DNA of 44,499 bases from Candidatus Doudnabacteria bacterium (GCA_003151625.1 PLYC01000029.1:2921-47419), one strand, 5' to 3'; counted from the first letter of the stretch, positions 6,484-14,943 are shown. The notes: generated from the sequence alone by a model not told the origin. Translations and numbers: made by a program.

Positions 6484-8322
6484 ATGATTACCAACGAACA
6501 ATTCCAAAAAACCTACGAAGAGTCCATAAAAGACCCGGAAAAATTCTGGGAGCAGGTGGCGCGCGAGGAAATTTCCTGGTTTAAAAAATGGGACAAGGTT
6601 TTTAACTGGGACTTTCCGAACTACCAGTGGTTTTTGGGTGGCAAACTGAATATTACTTTTAATTGTTTGGACAGGCATATAACAGCCGGTAAGGGAGACA
6701 AGGCTGCGCTGACTTATTTGAACGAGAAGTACGAAAGAATTACAATCACATACAAGGAGCTGCTGTTGCAGGTAAATAAATTTGCCAACGGGTTAAAGTC
6801 GCTGGGAGTAAAAAAAGGCGATAAAGTGGTTTTATATATGCCTTTGGTAATAGAGCAGGCTGTGGCTATGCTGGCTTGTGCGCGCATAGGAGCCGTGCAT
6901 AGCGTGGTGTTTGCCGGGTTTAGCGCCAATGCCCTGCGTGAGCGGATAGAAGACTGTCAGGCAAAAATTGTCGTAACTGCAAATTGGACTTTGCGACGCG
7001 GTACCAAAAAAGAATTAAAATCGACAGTTGACGAAGCAGTAAAGGGGTTGGAGTTTGTGGAGAATGTGATAGTTTTGTCGAGAGGGTCATCCTCTCGCAG
7101 CGAGAGGATGACCCTCTCTGGAGATAAAGAAACTGATTATCATCAGCTAATACAAAATCAAAGCGACATCTGTGAACCCGAGCCCATGGAATCAGAAGAT
7201 GCGTTGTTCGTGCTTTATACATCCGGCTCAACCGGTAAACCCAAAGGTATTGTCCATACGGTTGGCGGCTACAGCGTTTATACTCATTACACCACAAAAA
7301 AAGTTTTTGATATTCAGGATGGCGATGTATACTGGTGTACCGCGGATTTTGGCTGGATAACCGGCCACAGTTATGTTTTATACGGGCCGCTATCGAATGG
7401 ATTAACATCGTTAATGGTGGAGGGAACGCCCGACTATCCAACTCCCGACCACTGGTATAAAATAATCGAGCAGGAAAAAGTAAATATTTTTTATACATCG
7501 CCAACAGCTTTAAGAATGCTTAGGAAGTATGGTGAAGAATATCCCAAAAAACATAATTTTGAAAGTTTAAGGATTTTAGGGACTGTAGGAGAGCCTATTA
7601 ATCCCGAAGTTTGGCTGTGGTATAAAAAGAATATTGGCGGCGACAAATTGCCGATAGAGGACACCTGGTGGCAAACGGAAACAGCGGGCCACATGATTGT
7701 CGCTTTGCCGGGACTCACGCAAAAGCCGGGTAAAGCCGGCAAGCCTTTTTATGGCATTGAGGCGGACGTGGTGGACGAAAAAGGACAAAGCATTCCGGCA
7801 AACGAAAAAGGATTTTTAATTATAAAAAAGCCCTGGCCTTCCGCCTTGCGCGATTGTTTAAATAACCACGAAAGGTTTGAAAAATATTGGACCGAGATAA
7901 AGGGAGTTTATTTTACCGGGGATTTTGCCATTAAAGATGAAGACGGCGACATTCAAGTGCTTGGCAGGAGCGATGACGTAATGAATATTTCCGGCCATCG
8001 TATTGGCTCTGCTGAAGTTGAAAATGCCTTGGTGTCGCATCCGGCTGTTTCGGAGTCGGCGGTAATTGGCAAACCCGACGAAATAAAAGGCGAGCGGATA
8101 AAAGCTTTTGTGGTTTTAAAACCGGAATATTCGCCGAGTGACGATTTAATTAAAGACATAAAGTCGCATATAAAAAGGGAAATTGCCTCTATGGCGGTAC
8201 CGGATGAAATAGAATTTGTGGCAAGTTTGCCCAAAACAAGAAGCGGCAAGATTATGAGGCGTGTTTTAAAAGCAAGAGAACTCGGCCAAAGCGAAGGCGA
8301 CTTATCGGTATTGGATCAATAG
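6484..8322 (+). CDS. acs: Acetyl-CoA synthetase, AMP-forming
   Basis: 612 residues, slightly shorter than the usual 650 or so. It converts acetate, ATP and CoA to acetyl-CoA, AMP and PPi. The P-loop-like YTSGSTGKPKG lies at about 243-253, WWQTETAGHM near 397, the hinge/adenylate motif GRSDDVMNISGHRIG near 494, and the catalytic, acetylatable Lys in TRSGKIMRRVL near 589. Residues about 199-212 (RGSSSRSERMTLS) are encoded by a perfect palindrome inserted in frame in a loop before the CEPEPM segment, so activity should survive. It is followed by the phosphoketolase gene; both meet at C2 metabolism. Confidence 0.95.
   Translation: MITNEQFQKTYEESIKDPEKFWEQVAREEISWFKKWDKVFNWDFPNYQWFLGGKLNITFNCLDRHITAGKGDKAALTYLNEKYERITITYKELLLQVNKFANGLKSLGVKKGDKVVLYMPLVIEQAVAMLACARIGAVHSVVFAGFSANALRERIEDCQAKIVVTANWTLRRGTKKELKSTVDEAVKGLEFVENVIVLSRGSSSRSERMTLSGDKETDYHQLIQNQSDICEPEPMESEDALFVLYTSGSTGKPKGIVHTVGGYSVYTHYTTKKVFDIQDGDVYWCTADFGWITGHSYVLYGPLSNGLTSLMVEGTPDYPTPDHWYKIIEQEKVNIFYTSPTALRMLRKYGEEYPKKHNFESLRILGTVGEPINPEVWLWYKKNIGGDKLPIEDTWWQTETAGHMIVALPGLTQKPGKAGKPFYGIEADVVDEKGQSIPANEKGFLIIKKPWPSALRDCLNNHERFEKYWTEIKGVYFTGDFAIKDEDGDIQVLGRSDDVMNISGHRIGSAEVENALVSHPAVSESAVIGKPDEIKGERIKAFVVLKPEYSPSDDLIKDIKSHIKREIASMAVPDEIEFVASLPKTRSGKIMRRVLKARELGQSEGDLSVLDQ
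7081..7117. repeat. In-frame palindromic element inside acs
   Basis: Arms of 17 bases (AGAGGGTCATCCTCTCG and its exact complement) flank CAG. GTCATCC/GGATGAC text links it to the intergenic elements at 1979-2120 and 8337-8378. It adds about 13 residues without breaking the frame. Confidence 0.85.
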
Positions 8323-8336
8323 GAATCACCACGTGT

Positions 8337-8380
8337 GTCATCCCGACCGACGAGTGCAGCCGAGGAGTGGAGGGATCCCT
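8337..8380. repeat. GTCATCC-type repeat in front of the phosphoketolase gene
   Basis: GTGTCATCCCGACCGACGAG followed by GGAGTGGAGGGATCCC, a truncated copy of the dispersed element. An in-frame ATG at 8367 lies inside it, which argues for the later start at 8400. Confidence 0.55.
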
Positions 8381-8399
8381 TATCTATAACGAGATAAAT

Positions 8400-11165
8400 A
8401 TGAATTCAATCTTAGAAAAAATAAATAAATATGTCCGCGCGGCAAATTATTTGACCGTAACACAAATTTATTTGCAGGACAATTTTTTGTTAAAAAGACC
8501 ACTTAAGGCCGAAGACATTAAACCCAAGCTGTTTGGCCATTGGGGAACTTGCCCGGGAATTAATTTTGTTTATGGGCATTTAAATTATTTGGTAAAAGAA
8601 CATAAGCAATCAACAGTCTTTGTGCTTGGACCCGGACACGGCATGCCGGGGCTCCAGGCGAATTTATTTTTGGAAGGCACGCTCGGCCAATACTATAAAG
8701 ACGCAAGCCTTAATGAAAAAGGCATAGGGTATATTTCCAAAATGTTCGCGTGGCCATACGGCTTTTCCAGCCACTGTAGTCCTGAAACCCCGGGCCTTAT
8801 CTTGGAAGGCGGAGAGCTTGGTTATTCCCTGTCCAGTGCTTATGGTGCCGTACTTGATAATCCGGATTTATTAGCCGCTGTTTTAATTGGAGACGGCGAA
8901 GCGGAAACCGGTCCCATTGCGGCCTCCTGGCATATCAACAAACTCGTTAATCCAGCAACCAGCGGGGCGGTGTTGCCGATTTTGCATTTAAACGGTTATA
9001 AAATTTCTGGACCGACAATTTTTGGCAGGATGAGCGACATTGAGTTAAAAAACCTTTTTGAAGGCTATGGCTATGAACCATTTTTTGTGGGCGGTGAGAA
9101 TATTAACGAACGGATGTTCGAGACCCTTGAAAAGTGTTATAAGAAAATCACAGACATCCAAAAGGCGGCGCGCAACGGAAAAATTTTTAACCCGATTTTT
9201 CCCATGATAATTATGCGTTCCCCAAAAGGCTGGACCACAGTTAAGGAATTGAGGGGACAGCAAATAGAAGGCACAATTTTAGCCCACCAGGTTGTGATGC
9301 CCACCGTAAAAGGCGACGAGCAGGAGTTAAGGGCACTTGAAGAGTGGCTGAGATCTTACCATTTTGAAGAGCTTTTTGATCCAAGAAAAGGATTTATCCA
9401 GGATATTTTTGATGTTGTTCCAGAAGGTAACTTGTTAATGGGCAATAATCCCCATATGTTTGGTAAAAATTATAAGCCTTTGGTTTTGCCTAAGGCCGAA
9501 CAGATGGCCAAAGACGCTTCCATCCCGGGCAAAATCCAGTCAAACTCCATGCGTATGGCCGGCGGCTTTTTAAAAGAGATATTTGCTTTAAACAGGGGGC
9601 AAAAGAATTTTAGGCTTATGTCCCCCGATGAAACTTACTCAAACCGCTTAGACGATGTATTTCAGGAAACCGCCAGGGGATTTGTCTGGCCGTTTGACGG
9701 AAGCGATAAAGATATGTCGCGTGACGGCCGTGTAATGGAAATGCTGTCGGAGCATAATATGCACGGGTTGGCCCAAGGTTATGTGCTCACGGGCAGACAC
9801 GCGGTGTTTACCACTTATGAAGCTTTCGCTCAGATTTTTTCCAGCATGGCTCATATGTACCAGAAGTTTTTAAAGTATGTCCGTTTAATGCCCTGGAGGC
9901 AGGACATCCCTTCTTTGAATTATCTTTTGACTTCCACCGCGTGGCGGCAGGAGCACAACGGTTATTCCCATCAAAATCCTGGTTTTATTTCCGGCATGCT
10001 GGAAAAACACAACGATTTTATAAAAGTATATTTTCCGGTTGACGACAACAGCATGCTTGCGGTTTTGGAAGAATCCATGCCGTCTAAAAATCAGATGAAT
10101 ATTATTACAGCCGGAAAAACTCCGGAGCCCCGCTGGCTTAGTTTGGAGCAGGCGCGAAACGCTTTAAAAGACGGACTGTTGACCTGGAATTTTTTGAGCG
10201 ATGAAAATCCGGATTTGGTTTTGGTGGGTATTGGGGACTATGTCACCAAAGAAGCTGTTGCCGCTTTGGAAATAATAAAAAAAGATGCGCCCGAAATTAA
10301 AATCCGCTTTGTAAATGTTGTAAGGCTGCAGGCCGCGTGCGGATGTAAAGATGAATTCCATCCCCAGATTCCCAACGCGGAAAAGTATTTTACCCTGGAT
10401 AAGCCCGTTATTATTAATTTTCACGGCTATCCGGAAGCAATGCAATCCATTTTGTTTAAGCTAAAAAATCCGTCGCGTTTTTCCGTGCATGGTTACATTG
10501 AAGAGGGGGGAACGACCACGGCGTTTGATATGCAGGTTCGCAATAAAACAGACCGCTACACTTTGGCGGTTGAGATTTTAAAAACCATGGCGCAAGAAGG
10601 CGTTATTTTCGAGGAGAAGAAAGTTTTTCTTACAGCAAAATACCAAAAAGTACTTGAAAATCATAATATTTTTATCAAAAAATTTGGTATGGATCCCGCG
10701 GAATTGGAAAATTGGCAATGGGCGGGAAAAATGCCGGAGACATTGAACAGACAAAATATTGAGCACGGCGCTATTTTGCAAAATGCCAGAACAATAGCTT
10801 TTATTGGGCTTTCCGATAACCCTCAGCGCCATAGCCACCAGGTGGCAAAGTATTTTCAGGAGAAGGGCTACCGAATTATTCCCATCAACCCAAATATAGC
10901 CGAAGTTTTGGGAGAGAAGTCCTATAAGAGCCTTTTGGATATTCCCAAAGGCATACACATAGATATTGTTGATATTTTCAGAAAGCCGGAGGAAGTTGTG
11001 GCGCATATGAAAGAAGTTATGGAGCGGGGCAATATAAAGACCGTATGGCTTGCCGAGGGCGTAAACAGCACTCTTGCCGAAGAGTTTGCCGAAGACTACG
11101 GCCTGTCCATGGTCACGAACTTTTGTATTATGGATGCGTATAAGAAAATTGAATTAACAAAATAA
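8400..11165 (+). CDS. Phosphoketolase fused to a C-terminal CoA-binding domain
   Basis: 921 residues from the ATG at 8400. Residues 1 to about 790 are a complete xylulose-5-phosphate/fructose-6-phosphate phosphoketolase: HWGTCPGINFVYGHLN, GPGHGMPGLQANLFLEG, the family signature EGGELGYSLSSAYGAVLDNP and the thiamine-diphosphate motif GDGEAETGPIAASWHINKL. It cleaves the sugar phosphate to acetyl phosphate plus a shorter aldose phosphate. Residues about 795-921 form a separate Rossmann domain of the YccU-like CoA_binding_2 type (IAFIGLSDNPQRHSHQVAKY, IIPINPN, VDIFRKPEEV, VWLAEGV). Ordinary phosphoketolases of about 790 residues stop before it. The fusion suggests acetyl-phosphate production coupled to CoA sensing or acyl transfer; this is inference. 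Confidence 0.93.
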   Translation: MNSILEKINKYVRAANYLTVTQIYLQDNFLLKRPLKAEDIKPKLFGHWGTCPGINFVYGHLNYLVKEHKQSTVFVLGPGHGMPGLQANLFLEGTLGQYYKDASLNEKGIGYISKMFAWPYGFSSHCSPETPGLILEGGELGYSLSSAYGAVLDNPDLLAAVLIGDGEAETGPIAASWHINKLVNPATSGAVLPILHLNGYKISGPTIFGRMSDIELKNLFEGYGYEPFFVGGENINERMFETLEKCYKKITDIQKAARNGKIFNPIFPMIIMRSPKGWTTVKELRGQQIEGTILAHQVVMPTVKGDEQELRALEEWLRSYHFEELFDPRKGFIQDIFDVVPEGNLLMGNNPHMFGKNYKPLVLPKAEQMAKDASIPGKIQSNSMRMAGGFLKEIFALNRGQKNFRLMSPDETYSNRLDDVFQETARGFVWPFDGSDKDMSRDGRVMEMLSEHNMHGLAQGYVLTGRHAVFTTYEAFAQIFSSMAHMYQKFLKYVRLMPWRQDIPSLNYLLTSTAWRQEHNGYSHQNPGFISGMLEKHNDFIKVYFPVDDNSMLAVLEESMPSKNQMNIITAGKTPEPRWLSLEQARNALKDGLLTWNFLSDENPDLVLVGIGDYVTKEAVAALEIIKKDAPEIKIRFVNVVRLQAACGCKDEFHPQIPNAEKYFTLDKPVIINFHGYPEAMQSILFKLKNPSRFSVHGYIEEGGTTTAFDMQVRNKTDRYTLAVEILKTMAQEGVIFEEKKVFLTAKYQKVLENHNIFIKKFGMDPAELENWQWAGKMPETLNRQNIEHGAILQNARTIAFIGLSDNPQRHSHQVAKYFQEKGYRIIPINPNIAEVLGEKSYKSLLDIPKGIHIDIVDIFRKPEEVVAHMKEVMERGNIKTVWLAEGVNSTLAEEFAEDYGLSMVTNFCIMDAYKKIELTK

Positions 11166-11168
11166 TTT

Positions 11169-12185
11169 ATGAGTAAGATTATGTCCCGCGAAGCGGGATC
11201 CCGCTTTGCGGGAAAGAACATTGTAATTATAGGCGGCGGAACCGGAACTTCCACTTTACTTCAGGGTTTAAAAAAATATCCTGTGGATTTGTCGGTTATA
11301 GTTTCCACTGCTGACGACGGAGGGTCAACGGGGATTTTAAGAAAAGAACTGGGGGTTATTCCGCCGGGGGATATCCGCCAGTGCCTTTTGGCGCTTTCAG
11401 ATGTGCCAAAAGAGGTTAAAGAATTGTTTAACTTTCGCTTTTCTTCCGGCAAGCTCAAAGGACACAACGCGGGAAATATTATTTTAGCCGCTTTGGAAAA
11501 AATATCGGGAATAGAAGAAGGGGTGAGTTTGGCAAGCAAGATGCTGAATGTCCGCGGACAGGTTTTGCCTGTATCGTTAACCCCAACTACTCTCTCGGCA
11601 ATTTTGCAAAACGGAAAAAAAATAGTCGGTGAGCATTTTATAGACGATAGAAAGCCCATAGGCAAAGCCTCTCCGATTAAAAATCTGCGGCTTTCTGCCG
11701 CCAAGGCAAACCCTCGGGCGCTTAAGGCTTTAGGCGAGGCCGATGCCATCGTTTTTGGACCGGGGGATTTGTATACCAGCGTCTTGCCAAGTTTGTTGGT
11801 CAGCGGTATCAACGGAGCCATAAACAGGTCAAAGGCAAAGAAACTTTTGGTAACCAACATTATGACCAAATTCGGTCAGACGGACGGCTTTAAAGCCTCG
11901 GACTTTGTAACGGAAACAGAAGCCTATCTTAAGGGGAAAATTGACTATGTTTTGGCAAATAATAAAAAGCCAAGCCAAGAAATTTTAAGGAAGTATGTAA
12001 AAGAAAAAGCCGAGTTTGTGGAAACGGATATTAACGCTTTGGCTAAAACCAAAGCCGAAACGATTGCCCTGAATCTATTATCGGACAGTATTATTAAAAA
12101 AACAGCAGGTGATAGCCTAAAAAGAAGCTGGCTTAGACATGATTCCGAAAAACTTGCTAAAATAATTTGGGAATTAATTAGTTAA
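11169..12185 (+). CDS. yvcK: YvcK/CofD-like protein (UDP-GlcNAc-binding gluconeogenesis factor)
   Basis: 338 residues. The nucleotide-binding motif IGGGTGTSTLLQGLK near residues 20-34 and STADDGGSTGILRKELG, then PPGDIRQCLLALS, are hallmarks of the YvcK/CofD-like fold. YvcK binds UDP-sugars and supports cell-wall growth on gluconeogenic substrates in Firmicutes. It starts three bases after the phosphoketolase stop, without a clear Shine-Dalgarno. Its N-terminus MSKIM is followed by SREAGSRFAGK, encoded by a palindromic repeat (11184-11213), and the normal first strand (NIVIIGGG) begins only after it. An alternative is an unrelated CofD-like transferase, less likely without F420 genes. Confidence 0.88.
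   Translation: MSKIMSREAGSRFAGKNIVIIGGGTGTSTLLQGLKKYPVDLSVIVSTADDGGSTGILRKELGVIPPGDIRQCLLALSDVPKEVKELFNFRFSSGKLKGHNAGNIILAALEKISGIEEGVSLASKMLNVRGQVLPVSLTPTTLSAILQNGKKIVGEHFIDDRKPIGKASPIKNLRLSAAKANPRALKALGEADAIVFGPGDLYTSVLPSLLVSGINGAINRSKAKKLLVTNIMTKFGQTDGFKASDFVTETEAYLKGKIDYVLANNKKPSQEILRKYVKEKAEFVETDINALAKTKAETIALNLLSDSIIKKTAGDSLKRSWLRHDSEKLAKIIWELIS
11184..11213. repeat. In-frame GGGATCC palindrome at the start of yvcK
   Basis: 30-base near-perfect palindrome centred on GGGATCCC (TCCCGCGAAGCG on the left, TTTGCGGGA on the right). It encodes SREAGSRFAG. Same family as the elements in GAPDH and rpoD. Confidence 0.85.
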
Positions 12186-12192
12186 AATAAAA

Positions 12193-12228
12193 GACCTATA
12201 AAATTCACGGCCGTGAATTTTACAGGTC
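12193..12228. other. 36-base hairpin between yvcK and the GNAT gene
   Basis: GACCTATAAAATTCACGG and its complement with one mismatch. It lacks a T-run on the plus strand, so it may be an mRNA-stability or processing hairpin rather than a terminator. Confidence 0.7.
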
Positions 12229-12237
12229 ATAAATATT

Positions 12238-12600
12238 ATGGAACTAAAAATTGAAGAGATTAAAAAAGACATATACGGAATTAAGATTACCGCCAATGAG
12301 GGCGATAAAATTATTGGCTGGCTGCAACTTTATATTATTAGCAACGAAAGGCACGATGAACCATACGCTTTTTTGGAAAATTTATATGTTGAAGAAGAAT
12401 ACCGCAAACATGGTTTAGGCACCCAATTGATCCAGGCGGCCATTGAAGAATCAAAAAAAAGGTATTGTTATAAAATTATCGGCACTAGCCGCACCTATAA
12501 GGAAGCAGTTCACAAATTTTATTTAAAGAATGGTTTTACAAACTGGGGGTATGAATTTCGTATGGGCTTAAAGGACTCCAAACCAAAACAGAAAGACTAA
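12238..12600 (+). CDS. GNAT-family N-acetyltransferase
   Basis: 120 residues, a compact single GNAT domain. Motif A, LYVEEEYRKHGLGTQLIQAA (residues about 43-62), has the R-x-x-G-x-G/A signature that binds the acetyl-CoA pyrophosphate. Motif B, AVHKFYLKNGF near residues 95-105, is also typical. Substrate unknown. It lies between yvcK and a GlmU-type pyrophosphorylase, five bases from the latter, and a role in amino-sugar acetylation is tempting but unproven; the GlmU acetyltransferase domain is of a different (left-handed helix) fold. Confidence 0.85.
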   Translation: MELKIEEIKKDIYGIKITANEGDKIIGWLQLYIISNERHDEPYAFLENLYVEEEYRKHGLGTQLIQAAIEESKKRYCYKIIGTSRTYKEAVHKFYLKNGFTNWGYEFRMGLKDSKPKQKD

Positions 12601-12604
12601 CTTT

Positions 12605-13345
12605 ATGCGCAATCAGATTGTTATACTCGCTGCCGGCAAAGGAACAAGGATGGGCAACCCCAAGGTACCCAAGGTTTTGGTAATGCTAAAAAATAAACCG
12701 CTTATTTTGTACGTGCTGGAAGAAATGGAAAAAATTAACCAGCTGGCCAAGCCGGTGTTGGTGGTAGGCTTTGGAGCCGGAAAAGTCCAGCAGGTTTTGG
12801 GGAATAATTATCTTTATGCGTTTCAGGATAAACAGCTTGGTACCGCTCACGCTTTACAGGCGGCCAAAAATAAAGTTAAAGCGGAAAATATTTTGGTGCT
12901 TTACGGCGATATGCCGTTTATAAAAGCGGAGAGCCTAAAGGATTTAATCAAGCAACATTTTAAAAGCGGCTCCAAAGTCAGTATGCTGACCGCGGAGACA
13001 AAAAATTTTAAAGGCGGCAATGTTTCGCTGGAACATTACGGAAGGATTATCCGCAGTCCGGTCGGGGACATAGCCGGTATAGTAGAATACAAAGACGCTA
13101 CCGACGTTCAAAGGAAGCTTAAGGAAGTAAACCCCGGCATATATATGTTCCAAACTAAATGGCTTTGGGAGAACCTAAAGAAAATTGAAAATAAGAACAA
13201 GCAGAATGAATATTATTTAACGGACATTGTGCAAATTGCCCTAAGCCAGGGAGAGAAAATTAACTCCATTTTGGTTGACACCAAAGAGGTATTAGGAATT
13301 AACAGTAGGGAAGACCTACAGATAGCGGAGCAATTACTCAAATAA
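12605..13345 (+). CDS. GlmU-type N-acetylglucosamine-1-phosphate uridyltransferase (pyrophosphorylase domain only)
   Basis: 246 residues, matching only the N-terminal half of bifunctional GlmU. The nucleotide-binding motif is LAAGKGTRMGNPKVPKVL (residues about 8-25). FQDKQLGTAHALQAAKN is the uracil/sugar-binding QxxxLGTAHA motif, YGDMPF the metal-binding aspartate, and NPGIYMF and NEYYLTDIV complete the family pattern. It should make UDP-GlcNAc from GlcNAc-1-P and UTP, with GlmS supplying GlcN-6-P. The left-handed-helix acetyltransferase half is absent, so acetylation must be done elsewhere. It ends the run that began at 5323; a terminator follows at 13433. Confidence 0.87.
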   Translation: MRNQIVILAAGKGTRMGNPKVPKVLVMLKNKPLILYVLEEMEKINQLAKPVLVVGFGAGKVQQVLGNNYLYAFQDKQLGTAHALQAAKNKVKAENILVLYGDMPFIKAESLKDLIKQHFKSGSKVSMLTAETKNFKGGNVSLEHYGRIIRSPVGDIAGIVEYKDATDVQRKLKEVNPGIYMFQTKWLWENLKKIENKNKQNEYYLTDIVQIALSQGEKINSILVDTKEVLGINSREDLQIAEQLLK

Positions 13346-13432
13346 TCGCACTACAGATAGCTATAGAACATATGAGTTTTGTAGTTATCTGGACCCCTTG
13401 TTCCATTCAGTAGATGGTGGATATCATACTCT

Positions 13433-13460
13433 AACTTGCCTTAAATATGGCAAGTTTTTA
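13433..13460 (+). terminator. Terminator of the glmU-type operon
   Basis: AACTTGCC and GGCAAGTT pair around TTAAATAT, followed by TTTAGG. Confidence 0.85.
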
Positions 13461-13463
13461 GGT

Positions 13464-13503
13464 TTGACAAAATATAGTATGACATTGTATGATACTATCA
13501 TAC
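13464..13503 (+). promoter_or_regulatory. Promoter with GTATGA half-sites (RHH-type operator)
   Basis: TTGACA at 13464-13469, 18-base spacer, TATGAT at 13488-13493. GTATGACA (477-484 past 13000) and GTATGATA (487-494) are spaced 10 bases apart, and the second forms a perfect 17-base palindrome GTATGATACTATCATAC (487-503) over the -10 box. A protein bound there would block transcription. Ten-base spacing of short half-sites is typical of ribbon-helix-helix repressors. Related sites precede the RHH-fusion gene. Confidence 0.75.
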
Positions 13504-13512
13504 AGAGATAGG

Positions 13513-13564
13513 AGGCAGATGTGGGAGCCAAAGGTTAACTCTTTTGACTCCGCCATCTGCCTTT
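13513..13564 (+). other. Leader hairpin, copy 1
   Basis: GGCAGATG...CATCTGCC outer stem with inner GGAGCCAAAG pairing to TTTTGACTCC, followed by a short TTTTA. It resembles an attenuator. A sequence relative occurs at 15054-15094 on the other side of the aminotransferase gene. Confidence 0.65.
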
Positions 13565-13569
13565 TATAA
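13519..13569 (+). CDS. Possible 16-residue leader peptide
   Basis: ATG at 13519 sits three bases after AGGAGG, the best Shine-Dalgarno sequence in the neighbourhood, and opens MWEPKVNSFDSAICLL before TAA. The frame is buried in the hairpin 13513-13564, so ribosome passage would affect the fold, as in translational attenuation. The very short spacing and the lack of a run of one amino acid leave this uncertain. Confidence 0.3.
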   Translation: MWEPKVNSFDSAICLL

Positions 13570-13782
13570 CCGCTGAATTGACGCTGAAAAAATGTTCTTT
13601 AAAATATTGGGTATCTTTTGGCGGCAAGCGATAGGAGTCTATATTTAGATCCTTCACTTTGTTCAGGACGACAGAAATAAATTTCTGTCGCTTGCCGCTT
13701 GCCTCATATCGAGGGGAATGAGGCGAGGGGTGCCCTTAACCATAAGGGGGATGAATCTAGACTTAGAAAAGGGAGAACAGGG

Positions 13783-14943
13783 ATGTTAATACCAAATACG
13801 AACTATCGGGCCATGTTGGAAGCAGCGCGGCCTCATGAAGGATTTTGGCTTGATTGCGGCCTTGGGCATCCGGCTTTTGACGGTAACCCCGCGGGTGTTG
13901 CTGCTCTGGAATCGGTGCCTTGCTTGAAAGGCAGTAACCACTACGCATGTGAAGTGCCGAGCACTTTGAGTGACGCGATCATGGCTTTTGTTTTGCTTAT
14001 GTTCAAAGTCACGCTCAGCGAAAACCAGATTGCGGTACCGACTATCGGTACTCGCTGTGTACCTGGCTACATATCGCTTGAGTTTTTGGCTGAAAACCAC
14101 CGTCCAATGGTTTGGTTGGCGGAAGCGCCAGGCTATCCTGGCCACACGGTGGTTATCGATCAATACGGAGGAGTGTGCAAACGGGAGGCAACTCATGGCT
14201 TTGAATTCATTGACATCGTAGAGGCCATGGAAAATAAAGGACGGCTTCAAGAATACGACGCTGTAATTTTCCAAGCCGTGGTAAACCCTACCGCTAAGAG
14301 AACCTCTGATGGAGCAGTTCGCCGTATCGCAGAGTTCGCCGCACGCACCGGCAAGCTAGTTTATTTTGACGGAGCATACCAGTGCGTTACGCATGGAAGC
14401 CCGGTTCCAAGCCCTCTTCTTGAAGTTGGTAATCCGTATAGCAATATCATATGGACATACTCAACTTCCAAGGGAGATCAGCTGGCGTCGTTGGCCTACA
14501 GCTTGCTACTTGGAGACCCACGTTGGGTGGGCAAGTTTAGCAAGGTACAATCGGCAACTCGTGAAGGGGGCAGTATGGCTGGATACTCGGCGCTTGAAGC
14601 TTGTTTGAACAACCCAGGGTTTCTGATGGAAACCAGTCATGGGTATGACAGACTTCACCGGCTTTTGGCAAGTGCTCTCTCTCCCGCTGGGATGTTTGTG
14701 CCCAAGCGGGAAGGAAGCATTTTCGCATATGTGCCAATTCCCGAATGCTGGTGGGAAGCCGGTAAGGACTCGTATGACTTCGCTATGGAGTTGGCGCGGA
14801 ATGGAGTCCTAACTTATACTGACCGTCAGTTCAATGATTCAGGCAGACACCTGCGTGTTAACCTGTCTAGTTTCTTGGATGTCCCGCGGGTTCGCGATCG
14901 TCTAACAGAAGTTGTGGCTAGCACAAATCGTATGTACAACTAG
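13783..14943 (+). CDS. PLP-dependent aminotransferase, fold type I
   Basis: 386 residues from the ATG at 13783, chosen for the GGGAGAACAGGG ribosome site; an ATG at 13699 lies within the structured leader. The order of fold-type I landmarks is present: Asn in AVVNPTAKRT near 167, Asp196 and Tyr199 in VYFDGAYQ (binding pyridine N and O3'), the Schiff-base Lys230 in YSTSKGDQLAS, and a C-terminal Arg in HLRVNLSS near 358 for the substrate carboxylate. It fits class I/II aminotransferases; the substrate is unknown. Balanced base composition and its own promoter mark it off from the neighbours. It lies between two related hairpins and next to an RHH-fusion regulator candidate. Confidence 0.85.
   Translation: MLIPNTNYRAMLEAARPHEGFWLDCGLGHPAFDGNPAGVAALESVPCLKGSNHYACEVPSTLSDAIMAFVLLMFKVTLSENQIAVPTIGTRCVPGYISLEFLAENHRPMVWLAEAPGYPGHTVVIDQYGGVCKREATHGFEFIDIVEAMENKGRLQEYDAVIFQAVVNPTAKRTSDGAVRRIAEFAARTGKLVYFDGAYQCVTHGSPVPSPLLEVGNPYSNIIWTYSTSKGDQLASLAYSLLLGDPRWVGKFSKVQSATREGGSMAGYSALEACLNNPGFLMETSHGYDRLHRLLASALSPAGMFVPKREGSIFAYVPIPECWWEAGKDSYDFAMELARNGVLTYTDRQFNDSGRHLRVNLSSFLDVPRVRDRLTEVVASTNRMYN

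Larger units (their letters stand above)
13346..13782. other. Regulatory gap and structured leader before the aminotransferase
   Basis: 437 bases. In order: a hairpin (CTACAGATAGCTATAG with TTTTGTAGTTATCTG), a terminator (13433-13460), a consensus promoter with palindromic operator (13464-13503), a strong Shine-Dalgarno with a 16-codon frame and hairpin (13511-13569), a GACAGAAA/TTTCTGTC hairpin (13668-13690), a GCCTCAT/ATGAGGC hairpin (13700-13724), CCCTTAACCATAAGGG, and the gene's GGGAG ribosome site. The transcript leader would be about 280 bases. Confidence 0.7.

Noticed and set aside
6920-7504. 194-codon frame antisense to acs
   Set aside because: Lies within acs, including both arms of the palindrome, with no recognisable domain.
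8367-8399. Upstream start of the phosphoketolase gene
   Set aside because: Those codons lie in a repeat remnant; the conserved N-terminus starts at 8400.
11261-11869. 202-codon frame antisense to yvcK
   Set aside because: Fully inside a well-conserved gene, no family pattern; a codon-bias shadow.
13699-13782. Upstream start of the aminotransferase
   Set aside because: The added 28 residues come from leader hairpins and lack a ribosome site, whereas GGGAG precedes the ATG at 13783.
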